NCBI GenBank assembly: GCA_900660155.1
Contig: CABFPE010000094.1
Span: 744,548-808,547, forward strand
DNA length: 64,000 nucleotides
Direction of reading: 5' to 3'
From: Hofstenia miamia
Taxonomy: Eukaryota; Xenacoelomorpha; Acoela; Hofsteniidae
Made by a program: the position numbers and the translations under genes. The notes under the pieces were generated by a model. That model was not told the origin of the DNA. It did not search any database and saw only the letters and a program-made list of their open reading frames with translations. This document shows, in pieces, positions 24,781 to 38,100 of this stretch; the first letter of the stretch is position 1; each line of letters opens with the position of its first letter.

Positions 24781-26235
24781 GGGTAAACTGGGGTGAATTG
24801 GACACTATTACACTGTCTACATGTGTTAGATTGTTTCAGTAGAGTTTGGGCGCAAATCAGTTTGTTTCACAACGGATTATTTGTGAAGAGCTATTTATAA
24901 TGATGAAGTACAAACATCAATAAAAGTTGCCAAGTTAGCCAACTATGCGCTTCCAAACGCCTGGTGTAATTATTACATTGTCAATATACTTAATCATTTG
25001 ATCTGTATACAGTGGATTTGCAACGTAAGGTTTTATCGCATTGCACACTTAAATATGTAAGAAAGAGACACATAAAGAAATTTATAACCAGAATATCAGG
25101 ATTCTTTTAATAACTGAAAAATAATTTTTAGATCTGTTAGTGGGGTGAATCGAACAGTTCTGTGGCCAAGTCACCCCAAGATCTAAATTTGAATGATGTA
25201 TGCAACTAGTTAGAGATAACAGACTAACATTACATTGTATTTACAATACAAATAATCATATGAAAATTGACTTGCTCAAAATCTGTTTACATGAGCTCAA
25301 AACTCTTCTTGAAATTCAAGCAGCATTTTCTTACAGAAATATATTCCTATTGCTCCTTGCATTCTTGTGTTAGATAGAAATGGTTCTCACCCTGCAGTTG
25401 GTACTCTAGAATTCGCAATGGCAAATAAAATTGTATTCTACCACCTTCAAGTCACTAACTTCAGTCATTAGACACTAACTTTAATGGGCCATTGAAGAGG
25501 ACTTTCGTTTATCAAGTTCATACATTTCTATGAATAATAATGTTCATGAACATATTCCTCATAGTTCAAACCAATCTGTTACAGCAACATAGGCTTTAAA
25601 AGTCATTTTACCATTGCCACGCAAGGCATCTGACGTATCAGACACAAGGCTTCATCAAGCATCTACAACAAATGAGACATTTATTGCAGTGAAATGCGAA
25701 AGGAACAACGCCAAAAAAAGCTCTCAAAGCCCACAAGCTTTAAAAGCGTAGATTAAATTTAAAATCAGTCTCACACAAAAAGTCCAGTACCAGTAATTTA
25801 GAGTAACTTTGCTGCTTCGGCCTCGCTAACTGAAATGGTTCCTGCGGAGATTAGCTTGAACGTATTTTATGAAAACAATGGGTTTGTAAAAATTGCTATT
25901 GCACAGAAACGTGTTTTAACTTTGTTATGTAACTTTTGTGAATTTTTATACTTTGTATTACATAAATATTTGATATTAAAATTTTAGCATTGTGTTGATC
26001 CTCTTTTTTAATGTTGCGTCCAATTACCCAATTTACTGTCTAATTCACCCCAATGCTATATGTTGATGCTATGATTAATTTTTTCCCCATTATTACATAT
26101 TTTTCAGAAATTATGTTAGAAATGTTGTATAAAGCGCAGGCAATCACTTAGAATAAAAAATCGTATAAAAAATGTTATGTTGATATTGAAAATGCGGATT
26201 CGCAAGAAGTGTGTCCGATTCACCCAGTTTATCCC
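24781..26235 (+). mobile_element. pogo/Tigger-type DNA transposon relic
   Basis: About 1.45 kb. The left end is GGGTAAACTGGGGTGAATTG and the right end, inverted, is GGATAAACTGGGTGAATCGG, both continuing into GGACAC. TA precedes the left end (24779-24780), and the right end is followed within two bases by TA. The motif tggggtga also recurs inside (about 25140 and 26040, the latter inverted). The inside holds a broken transposase core on the plus strand. GGGTAAA-type ends with TA targets and a DDE_1 core are typical of pogo-like elements. Confidence 0.8.
25346..25560 (+). pseudogene. Transposase DDE_1 core fragment (pogo/jerky type)
   Basis: One frame reads PIAPCILVLDRNGSHPAVG, then LEFAMANKIVFYHL, ending at a stop. 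A second frame then reads GPLKRTFVYQVHTFL. These match in order the pogo/Tigger pattern LDGHSSH ... EFA..N.I ... LP.HTSH.LQPLD ... GPLKR, where the first D is catalytic. The LQPLD motif is lost in the frame change. Only this core remains recognisable; the N-terminal CENP-B-like DNA-binding part is not seen. Confidence 0.75.
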
Positions 26236-27830
26236 ATATACAATCAGCTCATCATTATATTAATAATTATGCACTATTGCTGCTATTTTCAGCTCGTTTT
26301 TAATGCAGCATAAATTATTCTATAATTATCTTGATTCATGCTAATTGTTATGCTTTTTATACTTAAAGCATAATTGGTCTGCCCTATTGATGAATAATAT
26401 ACATGAGCGAAATCTCAATGGAAGAAAATATTGCATAATCTTCGAATTCCTTTGTACGTAAGAGCCCAATTCATCTTGCATATCCTTGCATTGATTATTT
26501 GTAGCGTTTCTAAAAATAATTTCTATTTGAATATTAACGAAAATATTCGAATATTTGATTGAAAAACATCTAACATTTTATATTGCATAATAAGGGACAA
26601 TTTATGTAAAAAATTGCAATAAAAATATTCTTACAAGCTTGCAAAATCTAACTTGCAATTTCGAATAAAATAGTAACATAATTTACAAGAAATATGTTGG
26701 AGACAAAAATAAAAAAGAATTTTGGAAATGTGTTTTATAAATCGCAGTGACCCGCGATATGCTGTACAGCATATTTAAAAGGAATCAACAGTTAAAAATT
26801 TTTGAATTTTTCCTATACCACTAATTTTTTTGCATTCTAGAACTTTACGTCGAAACAATAACCGCTAAAATTCTAGAAGGCCCAAGTCAAAATGTAAATT
26901 TTGACAGGCATTACGTGAAAGTTGTTGAGCATTTAGGGAACATCTCGTCATCAATAGAATAAATGCTAGCTTAAAATTAGCATCAAAAATAAATTTGGTT
27001 TATTCCAAAATATAAAATCCAGGGAAATTTAACATCTGAAGGGAAGGCAGTTCTCTTTAAATGTCTTACTTTTGCAACTTTTGATCAAAACATTTTATTA
27101 CATTTTCAATTTTTTTTAAATTACTATATTTCACAAGGGCATGGATTGTGCTTGGGTTGGGTGTCATTGTCTTGTGCTGAGCTTGAATTACTTTTATTAG
27201 ATTCGGGCTTGATCTGGATCATTCAACTTGAGTTTAGAATGGACTTCGACATGATATTTCAACCCATTTGCAGCTCTACTTTAGGGTGCAAACTCTTGAT
27301 TTGATAATTCAAGTAGAGCTATTACAATTAGTAAGAAATTATTACTTCAAATATTTTTGAGTCTCTTTAATGTTATTTGACTACTTTGACTGGTCACACA
27401 CTTAAAACATGAAACATACAAATTTTTATATGGCGATATTTAGTAAATGTGGAAGCAAGCTGATAGTTATTTCGCAACATTTTCACATTAATCTACACCA
27501 TTATAGATTTAACTATAAATTCACTGCGAAATATTTCTGAAATTTTGTTGAGATCTCCTTAAAAATTTATTTGAAGTTGAAATAACGTATTAATCTATTA
27601 CAATTACTAAATATTTTGAACTATTAAAGTTTATGAACACTTGCCAAACTAGGTTGTTTATTTACAGGAAAATTTGTAAGCTTTTCAAATCAGCAATACT
27701 ATTTATAATAGAAACTGCTATTATTGACCTATAACAAACATGAGAATTAAAAAAAACAACAGAACTCTCAAATTTTTAGACTACATTTATGAAGTGACCA
27801 CTTTTATTCAACAAAAGTTTACTCGTTTAG
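26236..27830. other. Host intergenic or intronic DNA
   Basis: No exon with good splice borders was recognised. It probably includes intron sequence upstream of the GT31 exon at 27831, since that exon starts with a splice acceptor. A perfect 18-bp palindrome lies at 26757-26774. Confidence 0.5.
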
Positions 27831-28035
27831 GACATGATTCTCGGTGACTTTATTGAAGCAAGGGCGAATTTGACATACAAAACAATGTTCGGTCTCAATT
27901 GGGTTAACACTCATTGCCGCAACGTTGACTATATTGTTAAAGTTGATGATGATGTTCTTGTCAGACGCGAAAACTTAGTTTCTGTTCTCGATCGCTTACC
28001 AAAGAAAGGAGTTGCCGCAGGAGAATGTTTATTTA
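27831..28035 (+). CDS. Beta-1,3-galactosyltransferase-like (GT31), internal exon with DDD motif
   Basis: Bounded by acceptor cgtttag (to 27830) and donor gtaagt (from 28036). It ends after one base of a codon. The reading MILGDFIEARANLTYKTMFG matches the GT31 block usually written GDFxDxYxNLTxKT. It is followed by YIVKVDDDVLV, where the DDD binds the metal of the UDP-sugar. The family adds galactose or GlcNAc in beta-1,3 linkage to glycans in the Golgi. The signal-anchor and N-terminal catalytic exons are not in the visible sequence and may lie in the gap or further left. Which sugar is used cannot be told. Confidence 0.88.
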
Positions 28036-31000
28036 GTAAGTTAAACTTAATCTTTCGCTTCATAAAAAATCTTAAAGTTGCGTTGACAATAAAAATGATA
28101 ACCTTTTGAGTTTCTTAGAATTTTTTAAAATATGAACTTTCATTATTGTAAAATTAATGATGAATATTATACCCTCTGTGAAATTATCCAAATCTGATCA
28201 TGACGAGTACTAATAGAAAATTTTATATAATGTCAATATCAAAAGTGCAGTGATGCTAAGTGCCTACAGGATATTAAGGTGGCAATGGATGCAAACCGAT
28301 TTTGTATTGGAGTCACCCACACCAACAATATATCAAATTTATTGCTTCATTTATTTCAAATGATATTGTAAATACTTTGGAAAATTTATAGTCTCTATAT
28401 ATATATATATATATATATATACATTATATATTTACATATATATATATAAATATATATGACAATGATTTACAATTTTATACACAGTTTTTTAAGAATATTC
28501 TCATAGGAATTACATAGTCCTCAATTGCTGAAATTCAAATAGTTGCTAAAAATCATGTTGAGGGATGTCTCACATTTACAACTACATTCACTAGATAAAA
28601 AATAAATGAATCAAATAATTCGAAGTTGGAAATAATATGAAAGAAAACTATTTAGCTATGTTTCGCACACAGCAATGTTAAACGCAATAAAAAATCTATA
28701 AAATATTAGCAGCGTATACATTTATTAATATTCTCAAGACTACCTCTAAAGAAAGGCCATGAAGTAATCAATGTGAGAAATCTAGCGGAGGGCAATGATC
28801 AAGTAATCAAACAGCACATATTTAGATTTTTTAACTTACAGTCAATGTGACTCAGCTGAAATTTACAAATAGGGTATATTTATGTTAGGGCACTATATTA
28901 TGTTCATAGAAATACAAAAATGTTAATACAACTCGTGGCAGATATATATGTGAAATACAAAGAAAACCGAAATAAAAGTTCTTAAAAGAAATTACAACGT
29001 AAGGACTGCATATGAATGCTGTCTGCTTGAGTAATCTTCAATCATAAACTTCTGCTGATACTCAGAGGATCGAGAAAGACTTCTGTTTAACGATCATAAT
29101 AATTGCAATAGCAACCAGATAAGGTAAACCATAACTTTCAGATATGATAGCATCACAAGCCTTTGCTTTGTATGCAGCATACATAAGTATCATGTCTTCT
29201 TTTGAAAGATGTGAGACAATGGAGATTGGAAGGAGAAAGGCAAAATGGCAGGAACGTTTATCCTTAAGGCATAATCAAAAAAGGCAATCCACTAAACTTT
29301 ACTAGATTTTTTTAAAAAGCGAGATCAAGGTATGGAAACCGAAGAATCAACCAGATCCGTACGAACAGAGGGGCAAGATATTTTTTTAAAGTGAGTACCC
29401 ATGGGGCAAGAACACTTTTAAGTTGAGAAAACTGAACCAAAAAATTTTCAATTTTTGAGATTGTGAAATTATTTTTCTTATCAAGTTTCTCTGCTTGATA
29501 AAATTTTATTGCATTTTGAAAAATCAATTACCATGCATTTCTAACTCTTGGTGAAATTTGATATAATTCAATAATACCAAGAAGATCTATTTTATCTGAT
29601 TTGTCATCAATAAGTTTTGCAATTACACTGGAAATTATGCAATTTACCTTGCATAAATATATTGCATAAAATATTAGCTTCATAAAGTTAAAATTAATTT
29701 TTTTGCTATTACTAATGTTTTTAATAAGTATTGTCATAAAGTTTGTTATTAAATTCTCATTGGTAGTAATAGTAGAGATGGTACTTTAAAAAATGATTCT
29801 GTATGTTCTAGGCAGTAAACATTCAAAATATTTGGCAGTTGTGCTGTGGTGTAGTGCTATGAAAATTTCAAGAGAACAAATATGGGCTAATAGTACATCT
29901 TAATCACAAGTAGTTATTGGACCAGAAATATTTGGGTGGGGTACTTTCAGGTAAGACAAATAAAGCATGGGGCAATATGGGGCAGTGTCAGCAGGGCAAG
30001 TGGAAATGGAGCAGGGCACAAATTCTGTGTGGCGGGGCAATGCGGTTCACAAAAATCTGCCCGACTTCTATCTCTTATCTCAAACCAAGTATCTGATACA
30101 TCATAAAGAGAATTTTGACATGATGAGCCAAGCCAAGGCCAAACGATACTCATGTTGCCAAAAGCGGGTTGCCTCCTCTTGAGTGATGAAGAAAGGTATC
30201 TCCTCCGAAGTAGAAAAGAGTTGACGCCCATCTTTACATGGATCAATCCACAATGAACGCATATGCTCAAAATTTTCTGTATGCTGCTGTAGCTGATTCA
30301 TTCAGATCGAAAATAGGCCTGCAATAAGCATACTTTTAAAAAGACCATCCTTATGTATCCCACATGTAACTAGCTCCTATTGTATAATGTGATTGATATG
30401 CACACGCATATTATCATCAGATATGTACAACAAAATATCTGCAAGTTTATTGCTCATTTTAAGTAATTTACTTAAAAAAAATTGGCCCTAAGTATGAATA
30501 TACATAAAAATATTTCTAGTCCATATCCAGTAGATATCCAAGGATCGGCAATCCTGATAGAAAACCTCGGGGTCGTGGCGGCCTCAGGGTTTAGTTATTC
30601 TAGACTGTATTGAAAATGAAATTTGCTCCAGAGCAACAAACCATAAAGCATCAGAGAGCCAAATTTGAGAATGGTCTGGAGCACCTGGCAGACCAAGTTG
30701 GCCAGTTGTCGCTGAGCATCCATTTCATAGTTTATCTGTGATTTTGTTGATAAGGCTTATTCTGTGACATAGGGTTGAGTGAAAAGTTAAACAGTCTCTA
30801 TGAGGGGAGCACCAAAACAACAAGTGGAATGAGCCCCGTAATGAGTACCGAGGCCCAACAATCAAATGGGTAGAAGATAAAAAAATGACAACCGCCTTAG
30901 TGAGAGTTCTGACAACAATGTATTACAGAAAAAATTACATTTTCTTCACTAAAACTGAGCACGTACGAAGCATAGCAAAAGTCTTTAAATTCAAGAATTG

Positions 31001-32526
31001 CTGAAACACATGATGATTATTTCCGCGCGGAATTTAATAAAATTTAATAGAGAACAAACAGTGAATATGTTAATCACAACCAAGTATCACAGGAATTCCT
31101 TGCGTAAATAATCATCGTGTGTTTCAGGCCTTATAAAATAACCATAACGTACTTTGCAAGCGTATTGAATAAACCCTACACGTGGAAATTGCAAATATTA
31201 CAAATCGCCGCTAATAGTCGCCACTAATGATTGAGAAATATTAAAAATAGTGCCCTCCGCTAGAAATATAATGCGAATTACGACGCGGCCTTTCTTTTGA
31301 GGTAGTCTTGATATTATTTTTGTATTGGTGAAGCAAAATTCAATATATATATATATAAATAAATACTTGGGCCTACGGAAAGTTTTGAGAATTTCCATAC
31401 AATTATACAACAATTTTCATTTATATGTCTTGTACATAACTTTGTTTGCTTACTAATATTCAGCCAATTTTATTTATTAGTCAATGGAATGTTTTCTATT
31501 AGATGTAGAAATAAATATAGTCTCTGAAAACCAGATTGTCTTTATAATTTATTATTGCAGTGTAACGAATGGACAAACAAAAAACAATTTTGCGTCTATG
31601 AGTACACTTAAACTTAGTGTGGTACTTGAAAAGTGCAGATCGCCCAACCTCAGAATTGTCTTCATATAGATACTCCGGTAAATTGGAATTGGAATAACTA
31701 AGTGATACAAAGAGAAGAAAATCGAAACATTTACCCATCACAAATGTAAGGGGTTGTTTCCTTTCCAAAATTATGAAAAAACTGTGATTATAATATCCAT
31801 GTGCTTGAATTTCGCTTTCTCCCTAAATTATAGGGAACTTCAGTTTTATAATGAACTTTGATATTCATAGACATTAAGCAATTGTTCAGCAATTTTTAAA
31901 TGTTGAAAGTATGTGGTTGAATTTTCTCATATCTATTATATGGTATATATTCAAGAAACGCATGACTAAAATTCTACTTTTAGTAAAGTACAAGCAAATG
32001 AAAAACACTTTGCCGAAGTAATCTATGCCCAAATTTATATAGCTTATATCATTTTTCATTATAAATCACCAACTAATATCCTTTATGTTTTGATCTTAAA
32101 ATCCTTCTAAATGAATTCCAAATTTTAGTTATCGTTATAATTAAATCCTTGTTGAATTTTCCAATATGATTCGTTTATTAGTTAAAAGATTATGCAAGTA
32201 ATTGGTGAAAAAAAATTTGCTAAAAAACATTTAAATTTTAATTTGTTTTCTCAATTAGGCTTTTGTAGATATGTGGAATTGTTTTCTTAATTAAATAAAT
32301 ATTCAGAAAATTCAAATTCAACAAAAGGTTTAAGGTCGCTGAAAGAAGGGCTAGATCAAGTCTATTAAGGCACATTCAAATTTTAACAATGTTTGTAAAA
32401 AATTTTCATGATTTTTATGGATTTGAAAAATGATAATTTAAACAATGTTTAATAATTTAGCATATCCTGTGTAAGATATATGTAGTATTCATAAGCTCTA
32501 GTTATTCTAGCTTTTGTAAATTTTAG
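28036..32526 (+). other. Intron of the GT31 gene, about 4.5 kb
   Basis: Runs from donor gtaagt to acceptor ttttag. Joining the exons keeps the frame (GECLF-K-AQPVRDP). It holds a TA microsatellite at 28397-28457 and AT-rich DNA. A stretch at 29310-30600 has short antisense frames and ggggca-rich patches and may be an old transposon, but no ends or domains were found. A 14-bp inverted word tctagcggagggca occurs at 28781 and, inverted, at 31251. Confidence 0.8.
28397..28457. repeat. (TA)n-rich microsatellite in GT31 intron
   Basis: Imperfect TA tract broken by cattatatattta, within the intron. Confidence 0.9.
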
Positions 32527-32903
32527 AGGCACAACCAGTAAGAGATCCAAACAGCAAATACTTTGTAACCAAAGAGGAGTTTAGCAAAGCTTACTATCCA
32601 CCATATTGTAAAGGCCATGCCATGATCTTCACTCCAGATGTTGTAGCGGATTTGGTTCAAGCATCTAAGAGAATTAAATCCTTTCGCTTAGATGATGTGT
32701 ATCTGGGAATGCTTCTGCAGTCAATTGATGTCAAAGTTATAAATCTACCGGAAGTACGCTATACTGTTCCTAATCTTGAATACTGCACCGTTCGTGATTT
32801 GGCTTTTATTCATCCTTTCCATATTTTGAAAATGGACGAGTATCTTGACGAATGGAAACAAGCTGAACTTGACAAAGTTGAGTGTGGAAAAATAGAACTC
32901 TAA
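32527..32903 (+). CDS. Beta-1,3-galactosyltransferase-like (GT31), last coding exon
   Basis: Begins after acceptor ttttag, completes the split codon and stays open to TAA at 32901-32903. It carries GT31 landmarks in order: YYPPYCKGHAMIFTPDVV (family YPxYxxGxGYVxS), then RLDDVYLGML (family EDVYVG; the first acidic residue is Asp, a conservative change) and a late Cys in NLEYCTVRDLAFIHPF. The DDV acidic residues help catalysis. The exon supplies the C-terminal half of the catalytic domain and looks intact. Confidence 0.9.
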
Positions 32904-32920
32904 TCAAAATATTTTAAACT

Positions 32921-32926
32921 AATAAA
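32921..32926 (+). terminator. Likely polyadenylation signal of the GT31 gene
   Basis: AATAAA 18 bases after the stop codon. It is plausible but the surrounding DNA is AT-rich, so a later signal may be used. Confidence 0.4.
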
Positions 32927-34325
32927 TGCTTAGCTTAGCTATAGATAGAAAATGACTCTATTATTTTATAATATGGTTAAAAAACCATTAATATTATTAT
33001 TACACTTAGTGCTTTCTTCAATAAAATCAGTAATGTCTAATATAAATATTTTTTACAGGAAAATTTATATTTAAAGGAAGAAATAAAAATTTAAAGGATC
33101 CTTTTAAAGGATTACACTATTTTTTTTATTAAAAACTATACATTGTAAAACATGCGAATTACAATTTACAAATTAAATAGCTCAAATATTGCAATCAAAA
33201 CGTGAGGTTTTCTTTTATAATCTATTATAATCTATTATGCTGATTTTGTGTAAAGATTATGCCCTAATATACATCAAATTTATGGAATGCACCAAGTGAA
33301 CAATATGATGTGGGATGCTGTCAATTGTGCTAATTCAAAAATAATTAAGAATTACTGACAATCAAGAAAATTTTAGGGATTCTGACATAGTGTGTGTGAA
33401 ATTGTATGATTCATATAGGGAGGCAAATGAATTTTTGTCAAATCTGTAAAATCACCAAATGTTAAATGAGTTTAGCATGGTAGGTGTTTGAAGACTGAAG
33501 GCTAAACTAAATTTAGCCTGGTTAGGACTTGTATGAGTCAACTATTTCCTGTAAGAAATTCACAATTTTTACAGGATACTTTAAGGGATTTCTTTTAAAA
33601 TGATTCGCATTAAAAGTAAGGAAAATTTTCAGGGTTTTTAAATATTCCTTTAAAGTAAAATAGAAATGGACATCACAGACTAAAATACCCACTAAATGTT
33701 AAATGCTTTTATTTGTTTTTGTCCAAGTAAAATGTGTAGTTTTTTAGTTTCAGAATATATATATATATCTTCCAAATCCTTCAATAATTATTTCAACACA
33801 TTATTGAATATAATAAAAATTCACTTATTAATTTGATTGTACACTCCAAAATAGTTGATGACTATTGCATAAAATTTGAAATTCTTTTGAGATCTGGCTC
33901 CTCATTATATGGGTTTGATAGTTTTAGGACCAAATTCCAGGATAAAGTTTTCATGTTTTTTACATTTTCCATATGCCAGGAGATCATGTTTTTAATGTAT
34001 TAAACATTTTAGGAACCTTTTCTGCATAGTTTTATCTGAAGGAATTCATGTGGATAATGATTCACAACACAAGTACATAATTACAATGGGAACCTATGGC
34101 AATGTATATGGCAATAATCAGCTATGACTTTCCAATTGATCAATTCTTTACTCAAGTATGGGTTTTCGTGATTTCTTGATGTGAATGTATACTAGGATTG
34201 GATGTTAAGCAAAACATAATCGCGAAAGAGTTCCCTCATGGTCTTATTTAAAACGTTTTAAAAAATGAGTCTGAGCGCCTTTGATTTTTCAGAGGAGGCC
34301 TATGCCGCATTAGCAGTTGCAGCTT
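32927..34325. other. 3' flank of GT31 gene, no further gene seen
   Basis: AT-rich DNA with several short self-complementary words (ttaaaggatccttttaaagg near 33092, ggctaaactaaatttagcc near 33502). No open frame of note. Confidence 0.6.
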
Positions 34326-35020
34326 CCCAAATAGCAAGCCATTAATGGACCAACAATGGGTCATTGAAGTTTCCATTATTGGCAGATGGTGGCTGGGGAA
34401 TTAATGGGCCAATGATGTATTCCTAACAATGACCCATTGATGGGCCACAGGTGGCACCAGTTGTTATAAGTTCTACATTTTTCCACCAGCTGTCCACTGA
34501 TGATGTCCAATATTATATTGAGTTATAATTTGTAACTTGGTATAAATTGCTTGAGCTATAGCATAATATCGTAATGGTTGAATACCTTGCTGTAAATGAT
34601 TAAATTCATTATACAGCGCTCATAAAAACAGGCCTGGCATACTAGATTGTGTTATCAACTACTGAAGGGTAAGTACTTTCATTTTTTATGAAATTTAATC
34701 TGATCAAGCAAAGTTGTAAATCACTATAATTAGTATTTGTTCACTAGATGGCAGATTGATCCAGTAATGCCATTAATGGGCCATTGTCAGACTATCAATG
34801 GTCTAAAAGAAACTGATAAAAATACTTTTTGAAAATTGAAATTAAATTTTAATGCAATGCACATATTATATACAATAATATAATCATTTCTTTGTGAAAT
34901 TGTGGAATTTTAAGATTTTTAATACTTTTTGCCTTGTTGGTTGTGATTGGAAAATGAATGACCATTACTGGCCATCCCATTAATGGACCATTGGTTATCC
35001 GACAATGCTTGCTATTTGGG
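34326..35020. mobile_element. Non-autonomous DNA transposon (MITE-like)
   Basis: 695 bp non-coding element. The left end is CCCAAATAGCAAGCCATTAA and the right end, inverted, is CCCAAATAGCAAGCATTGTC, so at least 14 bp match exactly at the tips. Inside, variants of cattaatgggccattg recur on both strands, giving a self-complementary structure. No clear target duplication was found (AGCTT on the left, TTAAT on the right), so the superfamily is open. Confidence 0.75.
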
Positions 35021-35129
35021 TTAATATGAACATTTCAATATACAAATAACAGTATGTATACATTTAGCAAGTGATGATTGTTTTTTGTCTAATCCATCAT
35101 TATAATATGTACATGCCTTAGAGGAAGAG

Positions 35130-38100
35130 TGTTAAAAACCCACCTAAATCTAGATTCAGAAACAAAAGCCAATTATGACAAACTAACTAATGCACTAGCA
35201 GATCATTTCAACAATTAGAATACAAGGAAACAGTACTGAATGCAGCTCTGCAACTGCAAATATACAAAAGATGATGATATAATTAACTGCATCTATAAAA
35301 TGGACAGACTCCTCTGCCTCTCTCAAGAAGAGGAACACTACTACTCACAGGATCTATACTTTTTCATACACACTGGATTACCAGAAAATATAAAATGAAT
35401 ATTCAAAAACAAATGTGATATCAATGATAATATGGAAACACTAATAAAGAAATGCGCCTTGATACAACTATCTTTACAAAACAACAATCATATAAATTGA
35501 CAAATTGGAAAATCAGCAAATTACCAAATACCAACATTCATCAAAAAGAAATGACACAAGCAGCAATAAATAAACTGCCAACAGACAAACAAAAAATTAG
35601 ATGCAAAAAGTGCATTCGACAAGGTCACATCCAACCTGAGTGCAAAACAGTCATGTATGCTATTAATGATGATGGGTTCTGCATCACTGAAGAAGCAGAA
35701 GAATTTGCACAACAAGAAGTCAACAACCAAGAGGAAAATTAAAACTAAAAAGGGTGCTAACTTATTGGAAAGAAGCTTCATTCCAGTCATGATTAACAGT
35801 ATGGATATTAATGCAACAGTCAACACAGGAGCTTCTATCACTATAATGGCAGACCCCCGCACTAATGATATGGATGGAAAGAAACAACATCACAAACAAC
35901 AATACATGACTAATCAATGCTTCAGGTGATTATGTAAATATTGAAGTAGTAAGGAACTCACCTCTAACTATCCAATACATGAAGTTTGAGCAAGATATCT
36001 ACATAGTGGACAGTGTGAACCAAGCACTACCATATCAAATGATCATAGGAAGAGACTTCTTACCAACAAAAATTGACTATTCAAACAAACCTCTAACAAT
36101 TTAAGAAGATAAGAACATCTCAATTTCCATGTCTACAAAGGACAACACTACTTGTGAATTCTCATTGATGGAAAATTTAAGTATTGAGCTGTTTCATTGG
36201 AAATTTGTAAAAAATCAAAAATAACAGCAAAGTAAAAGGCAACTATGTAATATCAGGAAAGAGAGGAATCACACAATCTAAAATTAAAGTACTCAACAAC
36301 ATATCCACCTTAAAAGATGGAACTGGTATAATGGCAATGCTTAACAACAGCCCACAGCACATCTCAATCAAACCAAAACAACTCACTATTACTGGAACAG
36401 TTCTACAGAAGTACATAAGAAAATTGAACGAGGTATTACTAACTAACACAAGCCAGAACAAGAAAATAAGCAATGAGCAAATACCAATAATCTCAAAAAC
36501 AGTCACCCCTACATAACTGCACTAGCAATTGCTGCACTCCATAATACTCTGAAAAACAATGTGGCATATTTAGCAATGGAGAATTAAGTATTGGCAAAGT
36601 GATAGGAGTTGAGCACAAAATGCACACAACATCCAATAAACCCATTTGTCAAGCATACCACTGTGTAAAGAATCAACTGCAGGATGCTTATGCAAAAACT
36701 CCAACAGATTGACTAAATAATGGAATAATAAACATAAGCAAAAGTCTATATGCATATATGCATCCCCACAGTGTTCATTAAGCAAGAAAACAAACATCAG
36801 CTACGTATCAACTTTCACAATCTCAATGAAGCAAAAAAAGGATGCATATCCACTCTCTCAAGTTGAAGACATGCTATACAATGCCACCCAACATAAACCC
36901 TTTACAACAATTAATTTATGCAAGGCATACTGGCAGGTACCTATGAAAGAAGAACATATAGAAAAGACAGTATTTATAATGCAATATGGCCTCTACAAGT
37001 GGCTCTCCATGGCATTCAGACTATGCAATGCACTGGCCACCTTCCAATGATGCATCACAAAAGTCCTCAGACACAATAATGCATCCCTACCAGCTAGAAT
37101 TATTGCATATATTGATGATATGCTGATTGGTACAGCAACTGCAACAGAACTTGCAGAGAAACTAAATAAAGTGCTCCACCTGCTCTACAACACAGGCCTA
37201 CAGATAAATGCAAAGAAATGCCTTATCACAAAACAACAAATAATCTTTCTAGGAAGAAACATACAACATGGAAAAATTCAAATCAAAGATAATGCTAAAC
37301 AATTGCTAGAAGAAATCAAAGTGCTGAGAATTTTAAATGTATCCTAGGCTTCATAAATTACTATCATATCTTCCTACCAAATCTACCCTCTAAAACTGTA
37401 AACACTTGCAATCTTTTAAAAAAGAACAGAAAATTTGCATGGTTCTCACAAGAGGAGGAAGAACTGAAAAATCTTAAAACAGATATAAAACAAATCAAAT
37501 CATTAAACTCCCCAACACCTCATGACAAGTTCATCTTGGACTGTGATGCCAGCACAGTGGCAATATGAGCCTCACAAACCCAAATTCAAAATGTGAAAGA
37601 AGTCCCAATACAGTGGTTCACATGAAAACTCAAACCTGCTAAATAACATTACAGCACCATGAAACTCAAAATGCTAGTGCTCATAGAAGGTCTGAAAAAA
37701 GTTCACATTTTTTAATTAGAGAAGAGAAATTTCAAGTTCACACTGACAACAGGAGCCTTTACTGACTAAAAAAGTATTCCAGTGATTGATCCTCCATAAT
37801 AGTACATTGGATTGAATATCTAAACTTCTTCAATTTCAATATAGATCACCACAAAGGTACACTGCACAATAATGAGACCTATGGACAATGCTACTGCAAT
37901 ATCAGGGAGAGCTACAAATAGAAGATGGTGAAAAAAGAAACTTGAACTTCATCCCAACATTTCAATACAAAAATCTACCAGATGTAGATAGAAATGGAAA
38001 ACCAATACTACCTCTACTCACCATTATGATAAAAAAAGAAATAACAGCAGAAGAAAAAGCAAATGCTCAACAAACCAACATGGTCTTCAGCCAAATCATT

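Noticed and set aside
29310-30301. Gene or hAT-type transposase in the GT31 intron
   Set aside because: Several short frames on both strands but no zinc finger, DDE motif or terminal repeats could be shown.
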